Origin: Syntrophobacteria bacterium | GTDB taxonomy: Bacteria > Desulfobacterota > DSWW01 | Length of the DNA stretch: 11,789 nucleotides | Assembly: GCA_030145435.1 (NCBI GenBank) | Contig: JAQYVQ010000391.1 | Coordinates: forward strand, 1 to 11,789 | Reading direction: 5' to 3' | In this document: positions 7,573 through 11,789 of the stretch, piece by piece | Layout of the letters: the number at the start of each line of letters is the position of its first letter | How positions within the stretch are numbered: the stretch's first letter is position 1 | Program-made: the position numbers and the translations under genes | The notes under the pieces: generated by a model | Seen by the model: the letters and a program-made list of their open reading frames with translations, nothing else | What the model was told of the DNA's origin: nothing | Database searches by the model: none

Positions 7573-8361
7573 CTACCTCCATCGCATGGATTCAATCGAC
7601 CTCTTGGTCAGGAACAGGGCAAACAGGATGAACGTGACGAAATAGACCACGTGCTGGCCGTCCAGAAGGCCCTTGGAAAAGTCCGTGAAGTGGTCGATCA
7701 GGGACAGGTACTGCAGAACCTTGCCGAGTATCGGCCCCGCGGTCTCGGCCGGCCACCCGATCACGAAGAACAGGAGCAGGGTGACGAAGCTGATCACTGC
7801 GGCCACGATCTGGTTCTCGGTCAGGGATGAGGCGAAGATCCCCACGGCCATGAACGCCGCCCCGAGGAAGAACAACCCGATGTAGCCGGCCACGATGGGG
7901 CCCAGCTCGGGCGCCGGCTGTCCGTACTGAAACAGGATCGCCGGGTAGATCAGGGTCAGGGCCAACATCACATCCAGGAAGACGAGCGCAGCCAGGTACT
8001 TCCCCAGAACGATGGAGTTGACCGAGATCGGGGAGGTCAACAGAAGCTCGTCGGTCCTGAGCTTCTTCTCTTCCGCGAACAGGCGCATCGTGATCAACGG
8101 GACCATCAGCAGAAGCACGATGGTCATGTTGTACAGCAGGGGAAGCATGACCATTTCGTTCAGGTTGAGCATGGAGGCGACGTCCGGCCTGCGCACCATC
8201 TCGTACATGCTGATCATGCGATTGAACTGCACGAGCAGGTTGAAGAAGAACCAGCCGGAAAGGACCACGTAGCCTGTGAGCACTACGTACGCAACGGGGG
8301 AGACGAAAAGGGCGCGCAGATCCTTTCCTGCCACATGAAAGATATCGGTCAATGCCTTCAT
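7573..8361 (-). CDS. gldF: ABC-2 type permease, GldF-like
   Basis: Membrane subunit of the exporter, 262 residues with about six hydrophobic helices (near 21-43, 75-95, 118-145, 152-178, 183-203, 236-252). The family hallmark is the cytoplasmic coupling region after helix 2: ITMRLFAEEKKLRTDELLLT (90-109), close to the EEKxxGTxExLLTxP motif of GldF and NosY-like permeases; here the usual Gly-Thr is Arg-Thr. The N-terminus (KDLRALFVSPVAYVV) is also typical. The ATG overlaps the ATPase stop as ATGA, with GGAGGA six bases upstream, so the two subunits are translationally coupled. The next gene starts five bases after its stop. The substrate cannot be read from sequence. The name gldF marks homology and gene order, not a demonstrated motility role. 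Confidence 0.92.
   Translation of the reverse strand: MKALTDIFHVAGKDLRALFVSPVAYVVLTGYVVLSGWFFFNLLVQFNRMISMYEMVRRPDVASMLNLNEMVMLPLLYNMTIVLLLMVPLITMRLFAEEKKLRTDELLLTSPISVNSIVLGKYLAALVFLDVMLALTLIYPAILFQYGQPAPELGPIVAGYIGLFFLGAAFMAVGIFASSLTENQIVAAVISFVTLLLFFVIGWPAETAGPILGKVLQYLSLIDHFTDFSKGLLDGQHVVYFVTFILFALFLTKRSIESMRWR
7575..7580 (-). promoter_or_regulatory. Ribosome binding site that decides the gldG start
   Basis: GGAGGT, seven bases before the ATG at 7567, overlapping the end of the permease gene. An in-frame ATG five codons upstream (7582) lacks any purine-rich site, so the inner ATG is preferred. Confidence 0.75.
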
Positions 8362-9071
8362 TGCACATCCTCCGTCGTGAGCTTCAGGAATACGCTTTCC
8401 AGACTCCCCTGGGCGGTCAGGGCCTCCAGGGAGTCATCCGCCACGATCCTGCCTCGATCGATGATCAGGCAGCGCTGGCAGATCATCATGACCTCCGGCA
8501 GGATGTGCGTGCTCAGGATGATCGTCTGGTCCCCGGCCAGGGATTTGACGAGTTCCCGGATCTCGATGATCTGTTTCGGGTCCAGGCCGATAGTCGGCTC
8601 ATCGAGGATCAGGACCTCCGGGTCGTGGATCATGGCCTGGGCCAGGCCGACCCGCTGCCGATATCCCTTGGAAAGCTTGCCGATAATCTTCTTTCGTACG
8701 TCCTTGAGCCCGCAGCGCTCGACCATCCGGTCGATCGCATCGGCCCGGGCCGAACGGGGGACGCCCTTGATTTTCGAGACAAACTTCAGATACCCGGCCA
8801 CCGTCATGTCGGCGTACACCGGGGGGTGTTCGGGCAGGTATCCGATCCGCTTCTTGACCTCCATCGGTTTCTCGAATATATCGTGCCCGGCAACCGACAC
8901 CATTCCGTCCGTAGAGGGCAGGAAACCCGTTATAATTCTCATCGTCGTGGTCTTCCCCGCCCCGTTCGGCCCGAGAAACCCTACAATCTCGCCCTTTCCC
9001 ACCTGGAACGAGAGGTCCTCGATGGCCGTAACGTCACCGTAGCGCTTGGTCAGGCCCTCCACTTTAATCAT
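8358..9071 (-). CDS. gldA: ABC transporter ATPase, GldA-like
   Basis: Cytoplasmic ATP-binding subunit of an ABC-2 exporter, 237 residues. Walker A is GPNGAGKTT (34-42), the signature LSKGYRQRVGLAQ (133-145), Walker B with D-loop VLILDEPTIGLDP (153-165), and the H-loop His is H189 (STHI). The Q-loop position reads YLPEHPP (79-85), with Glu in place of Gln; this is normal in the GldA and other ABC-2 subfamilies and does not suggest inactivity. The ATG at 9071 has GGAGGT six bases upstream. It lies 29 nt after dnaJ with no terminator between, and its stop overlaps the permease start by 4 bp. The partner permease and GldG-like gene directly downstream give a complete exporter. Identity as an exporter ATPase is certain; the Gld subfamily is supported by neighbours and the YLPEHPP loop. 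Confidence 0.95.
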   Translation of the reverse strand: MIKVEGLTKRYGDVTAIEDLSFQVGKGEIVGFLGPNGAGKTTTMRIITGFLPSTDGMVSVAGHDIFEKPMEVKKRIGYLPEHPPVYADMTVAGYLKFVSKIKGVPRSARADAIDRMVERCGLKDVRKKIIGKLSKGYRQRVGLAQAMIHDPEVLILDEPTIGLDPKQIIEIRELVKSLAGDQTIILSTHILPEVMMICQRCLIIDRGRIVADDSLEALTAQGSLESVFLKLTTEDVQ

Positions 9072-9100
9072 CTTTCGACCTCCGTCTTCCGTTTGTAATT

Positions 9101-10231
9101 CTACCTCAAGTTCTTCTTTATATAGTCTTTGACCTTAGAGAAAGGGGTCGGGTCCCTGTCCGCCCCGATGGCCATATCTCCTTGCAACTCACTGAGTTCC
9201 TTGAGCAATTCTTCCTGCCGCTCGTCCAGGTTCGTCGGTGTCTTCACGAACACGTGGACCTGGAGATCCCCCTTTCTCCCGCTCCTCACGTTCGGCATCC
9301 CGTGGCCGCGCATGCGCAACACGTCACCCGTCTGCGTGCCCCCGGGAATCTTGAGGACCTCGATTCCGTCCAGCGTGGGGATCTCGATCTCCGCTCCCAA
9401 CGCCGCCTGGGGGAAGGAGATGGGTATCTGGCAGACAAGCCGGTCGCCGTCCCTCTCGAAGAACTCGTGCTTCTCCACGTGGAGCACGACGTACAGATCA
9501 CCAGGCGGGCCGCCATTGAGGCCGGGGCCACCTTCGCTGACCAGGCGCAGCTGGGAGCCGTGGTCCACGCCCGGTGGGATCTTCAAGGAGAGGGGCTTCT
9601 TCTTCAGGATGCGGGCGCTCCCTCGGCACCCCGTACAGACCTTGCTGTAGACCACCCCCCTGCCCCGGCAGTGGTTGCAGGTCGTTGCGACCGAAAAGAA
9701 CCCCTGGGTCCTCCGGACCTGGCCCGCCCCGCCGCAGGCGTCGCACGCGGTCGGTGGGCTGTCCTCGGGATAGCCCAGGCCACCGCACTCCTCGCAGGAC
9801 TCCTCCTTCTCGATCTCGACCTTTTTCGTTCCCCCCTTCGCCGCATCCATGAACTCGATCTGCAGGTCGTATCGAAGGTCATCGCCTCGCATGGGCCCGG
9901 TACGTCTACGGCGGGTCCTCGGACCCATTTCGAAGAAGTCCTCAAAGATGTTCGAGAAGCTGGAGAAGATCTCGTCAAAGTTCGTAAAGCCCTGGAACCC
10001 GGTGTTTCTCAGGCCGTCGTGGCCGAACCGGTCGTAGAGGCCCCGCTTTTCCGGGTCCCGGAGGACCTCATAGGCCTCGGAGGCCTCCTTGAAGGACTCC
10101 TCTGCTTCTGCGTTCCCTGGATTTCTGTCCGGATGGTATTGAAGGGCAAGCTTCCGGTAGGACTTCTTGATTTCGTCATCCGGGGTGTTGCGGGCGACCC
10201 CCAGAACCTCGTAATAGTCACGCTTTGTCAA
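9101..10231 (-). CDS. dnaJ: Chaperone DnaJ (Hsp40), TTG start
   Basis: J-domain co-chaperone that stimulates DnaK ATPase and binds unfolded protein. From the TTG at 10231 the product is 376 residues, the usual DnaJ length, beginning (M)TKRDYYEVLGV. The HPD motif is at 33-35. The Gly/Phe linker (about 70-105) is short and Phe-rich, followed by a basic RTRRRR (105-110). Four zinc motifs follow: CEECGGLG (146), CDACGGAG (163), CNHCRGRG (185) and CTGCRGSA (199); all eight Cys are present, though the last motif ends in Ala rather than Gly. The substrate domains include GDLYVVLHV (244-252). The frame is open far upstream, but no family member extends there. AAGGAGGT eight bases before TTG fixes the start, inside the preceding gene (14-bp overlap). 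The ABC ATPase gene follows after 29 nt. Identity is certain, start nearly so. Confidence 0.97.
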   Translation of the reverse strand: MTKRDYYEVLGVARNTPDDEIKKSYRKLALQYHPDRNPGNAEAEESFKEASEAYEVLRDPEKRGLYDRFGHDGLRNTGFQGFTNFDEIFSSFSNIFEDFFEMGPRTRRRRTGPMRGDDLRYDLQIEFMDAAKGGTKKVEIEKEESCEECGGLGYPEDSPPTACDACGGAGQVRRTQGFFSVATTCNHCRGRGVVYSKVCTGCRGSARILKKKPLSLKIPPGVDHGSQLRLVSEGGPGLNGGPPGDLYVVLHVEKHEFFERDGDRLVCQIPISFPQAALGAEIEIPTLDGIEVLKIPGGTQTGDVLRMRGHGMPNVRSGRKGDLQVHVFVKTPTNLDERQEELLKELSELQGDMAIGADRDPTPFSKVKDYIKKNLR

Positions 10232-10616
10232 CAGAAAACACCTCCTTGAGCGCTTCCTCAGCCGCCTCGAGCGCTTCCTCGTTCTCCGACTTCCGGAAGG
10301 CCCATATCGCGTGAGAGTATTTCTCGAGCTCCATCGCCTTCTTGCCCAGGGTCTTCCACGCCTCTCGGTCGTCCCCCTCCTCCGATCCCTTGGAGGCCGC
10401 ACCGTAAAGGAAGCTGTCCCCCTGCTCGAGGGCCAGGGCCCTGATCTGGGCCAGGCCTTCCTCGTGGGACGCCCGGGCAAACAGCTCGACCGCCTCGGTC
10501 AGTCGTCCCTCACGAAGATAGAGCTCGCCACAGGAGATGAGCGGCTCTGAGGGGATATTCTGGTCGAAGAGAAGCTTTCGCTTTTGCTGGCTGTTAGGGA
10601 GAGCGTTCTTCTTCAT
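10218..10616 (-). CDS. Unrecognised small helical protein upstream of dnaJ, TPR-like
   Basis: A 132-residue soluble protein that I do not recognise as a named family. After a basic start (MKKNALPNSQQKRKLL) it looks wholly helical, with pairs reminiscent of TPR or Sel1-like units: LISCGELYLREGRLTEAVEL (about 26-45), ALALEQGDSFLYGAA (60-74), and AWKTLGKKAMELEKYSHAIWAF (85-106) before an acidic, Ala-rich end. No signal peptide, Cys pair or catalytic motif is seen. The ATG at 10616 is the only start possible, since an in-frame TGA stands three codons upstream, yet no Shine-Dalgarno precedes it. It overlaps dnaJ by 14 bp, so the two are translationally coupled and probably work together; an adaptor or dosage role with DnaJ is inference only. 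Coding is supported by the overlap and by the downstream ribosome site placed within it. Confidence 0.75.
   Translation of the reverse strand: MKKNALPNSQQKRKLLFDQNIPSEPLISCGELYLREGRLTEAVELFARASHEEGLAQIRALALEQGDSFLYGAASKGSEEGDDREAWKTLGKKAMELEKYSHAIWAFRKSENEEALEAAEEALKEVFSVDKA
10240..10247 (-). promoter_or_regulatory. Strong ribosome binding site fixing the dnaJ TTG start
   Basis: AAGGAGGT, a near-perfect anti-16S match, eight bases before TTG at 10231. It lies within the coding end of the 132-residue gene, so ribosomes finishing that gene pass over it. The strong site may compensate for the weak start codon. Confidence 0.85.
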
Positions 10617-10677
10617 CTTGGGTCAGCATCGATCGTGTGCGCCGAATCCGCCAGCCTTCGGTCGTTAAAGGGGTTTT

Positions 10678-10699
10678 AAGATAAGAAGATAAGATAAGG
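10678..10699. repeat. AT-rich tandem repeat AAGATAAG in intergenic spacer
   Basis: On the plus strand AAGATAAG occurs twice back to back (10678-10685, 10686-10693), followed by ATAAGG. The copies stand in the 98-nt gap between the upstream htrA and the dnaJ operon and are much poorer in GC than their surroundings. On the transcribed strand they read as repeated CTTATCTT. They could be a protein binding site or the AT-rich part of a promoter. Confidence 0.6.
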
Positions 10700-10709
10700 T
10701 CGATTTCGA
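10681..10709 (-). promoter_or_regulatory. Possible promoter for the dnaJ-ABC exporter operon
   Basis: TCGAAA (10709-10704) and TCTTAT (10686-10681) each match sigma70 boxes at 4 of 6 positions with an ideal 17-nt spacer. The -10 lies within the AAGATAAG repeats, about 65 nt before the small helical gene. The AT-rich setting helps, the matches are only fair. No terminator is seen after the upstream htrA, so read-through from it is equally possible. Confidence 0.28.
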
Positions 10710-10714
10710 GAAAA

Positions 10715-11789
10715 TCAAGAGCGGGAAGGGCTTAAATCCAGCGTAACATAATACAAAAACCTCCCGCGCAGGACCTGGAGGGTAACGTGGGATCTGCAGC
10801 TGAGCTTTGAAAACTCCTTTCGGAACTCCTGCACGTTCGGAATTCTGCGGTCGTTGATCTTCAACAACACATCCCCCGGTTGCAGGCCAACCTGTGCGGC
10901 CTGGCTTCCACGGGTCACTTCGGTGATCTTCACACCCTTGATTCCCGCCCCGATCATGGCCTTGCTGGTCAGCTCGCCCACGCGGATCCCGAGCGATCGC
11001 TGGCAGTAATTCTCGGCCATCGCTTCGGGCAGGGCAACGCTTTTCACTGTCTTCTTACGGTATTTTCCCTTCCCGAAGACACGAAACTCAATATCATCGT
11101 TGACGCTCATCCGCCGGAGCAGGTCTGCAAGCACCTCCGGAGAGGCCAACTCGGTCTGGTCGGCCTGAACGAGGATGTCCTGAACCTGGATACCCGCCTT
11201 ATCTGCCGGGCTCCCCGGGTAGACCTCGGTGACCAGAACCCCCTGGGCTTCCTCATAGCCAAGGTACTTGGCAATCTTTTCGTCCAGGACCTGCACTTCG
11301 AGCCCGAACCAGGCGGCCTGCACCTCTCCGAAGGTGATCAGATCCTCCACAACCCGCCGGGCACGATCCGCCGGGATAGCGAAGCCGATGCCCTCGGCCT
11401 GGCTGTAGATGGCCGTGTTGATCCCGATCACCTCGCCCAGGATGTTCAGGAGGGGGCCGCCGCTGTTTCCGGGGTTGATCGAGGCGTCCGTCTGGATGAA
11501 GTCCTTGAAGACCTGATCTCCGGACTTGATCGAGCGGTTCAAGGCGCTGATCACACCCGTGGTCACGGTGTGGGAGAGGCCGAAGGGGTTTCCGATGGCG
11601 ATCACCGTTTCACCGATCAACAGGTCCGAAGAGGTGCTCAACCCTGCAGGCTCGATCTCCTCCTCGATCGCGATCTTCACGACGGCCAGGTCCGAGCCGG
11701 GATCGCTGCCCACCAACTCGCCCTTGTATTCCTTGCCCGAGACCAGGGTCACATGGATCTCGCTGGCCCGGAGAATCACATGGTGGTTC
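10715..11789 (-). CDS. htrA: HtrA/DegP-like serine protease with two PDZ domains (N-terminus cut by right window edge)
   Basis: The C-terminal 357 residues of a second Do/HtrA protease (numbering from the first whole codon at the edge). The catalytic triad is complete: His3 in NHHV, right at the window edge, Asp33 in SDLAVVKI, and Ser109 in PGNSGGPLL. IGNPFGLSHTVTTGVIS (65-81) is typical of the protease core. PDZ1 spans about 160-253 (FGLEVQVL onward, with GVLVTEVYPGSPADKAGI) and PDZ2 about 265-352 (ITEVTRGSQAAQVGLQPGDV). Two PDZ domains favour DegP/DegQ type over DegS, acting in the periplasm. A GTG at 11779 could mimic a start but lies after the catalytic His, so the gene clearly continues beyond the window. 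It ends 98 nt before the small dnaJ-linked gene with no terminator visible. It is a different gene from the HtrA at the left end, with clearly different DNA around the shared motif. Confidence 0.95.
   Translation of the reverse strand, partial: NHHVILRASEIHVTLVSGKEYKGELVGSDPGSDLAVVKIAIEEEIEPAGLSTSSDLLIGETVIAIGNPFGLSHTVTTGVISALNRSIKSGDQVFKDFIQTDASINPGNSGGPLLNILGEVIGINTAIYSQAEGIGFAIPADRARRVVEDLITFGEVQAAWFGLEVQVLDEKIAKYLGYEEAQGVLVTEVYPGSPADKAGIQVQDILVQADQTELASPEVLADLLRRMSVNDDIEFRVFGKGKYRKKTVKSVALPEAMAENYCQRSLGIRVGELTSKAMIGAGIKGVKITEVTRGSQAAQVGLQPGDVLLKINDRRIPNVQEFRKEFSKLSCRSHVTLQVLRGRFLYYVTLDLSPSRS

Noticed and set aside
8829..8831. Glu instead of Gln in the Q-loop of the ABC ATPase as a sign of an inactive enzyme
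   Set aside because: YLPEHPP is usual in GldA-like and other ABC-2 exporter ATPases; all other motifs are intact.
10232..10480. Upstream extension of the dnaJ frame giving a 459-residue protein
   Set aside because: The added part is Arg/Ser-rich, overlaps the small helical gene in another frame, and DnaJ families start at the J-domain; the TTG has a strong ribosome site.
10642..10661. CCGAA/TTCGG 5-bp inverted repeat in the gap after the right-hand htrA, as a terminator
   Set aside because: The stem is short, the loop is 10 nt and no T-run follows on the minus strand.
11777..11779. GTG as the start of the right-hand htrA
   Set aside because: It lies after the catalytic His and the frame stays open to the window edge, so the gene is truncated rather than starting there.
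1..11789. Mobile element, CRISPR array or RNA gene
   Set aside because: No transposase, terminal inverted repeats, spaced direct repeats or tRNA/rRNA-like segments were found; no gap exceeds about 155 nt.

Overview
The window is a dense, GC-rich bacterial chromosome segment in which all ten genes read on the minus strand; the layout is therefore described from right to left, in the direction of transcription. No rRNA, tRNA, CRISPR array, transposase or phage gene is visible. The content (dnaK, dnaJ, htpX, two HtrA-type proteases, a DUF1844 protein, and a GldA/GldF/GldG-like ABC exporter with a DUF4340 protein) suggests a Gram-negative, diderm bacterium. DUF1844 and the Gld-like/DUF4340 module are common in Acidobacteriota and the former Deltaproteobacteria. 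That placement is an inference; no marker here fixes the phylum.

Right part (11789 to 10617): the C-terminal two thirds of an HtrA protease with two PDZ domains, cut by the window edge at its catalytic His, then a 98-nt AT-rich spacer with tandem AAGATAAG repeats. Next comes a tightly packed run of six genes (10616 to 4114): a small unrecognised helical protein; dnaJ, which overlaps it by 14 bp and starts at TTG; an ABC ATPase; its permease (ATGA overlap); a GldG-like membrane protein; and a large membrane-anchored DUF4340 protein built of four internal repeats. Gaps are -14 to +29 nt and no terminator is seen inside, so this looks like one operon.

Middle part (4113 to 1976): a 125-nt leader with a good -35 box, dnaK, and a strong rho-independent terminator. 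Left part (1975 to 1): htpX, the DUF1844 gene and the N-terminal third of a second HtrA/DegP-like protease, spaced 25 and 44 nt apart, probably a third transcription unit.

Taken together this is a protein-quality-control neighbourhood: cytosolic folding (DnaK, DnaJ), inner-membrane proteolysis (HtpX) and periplasmic proteolysis (two HtrA). The unusual part is that a complete Gld-like ABC exporter module lies between dnaJ and dnaK and appears to be co-transcribed with dnaJ. grpE and hrcA are absent from the window. Most single genes are ordinary; the linkage, the DUF4340 repeat architecture and the small dnaJ-coupled protein are the points most worth following.
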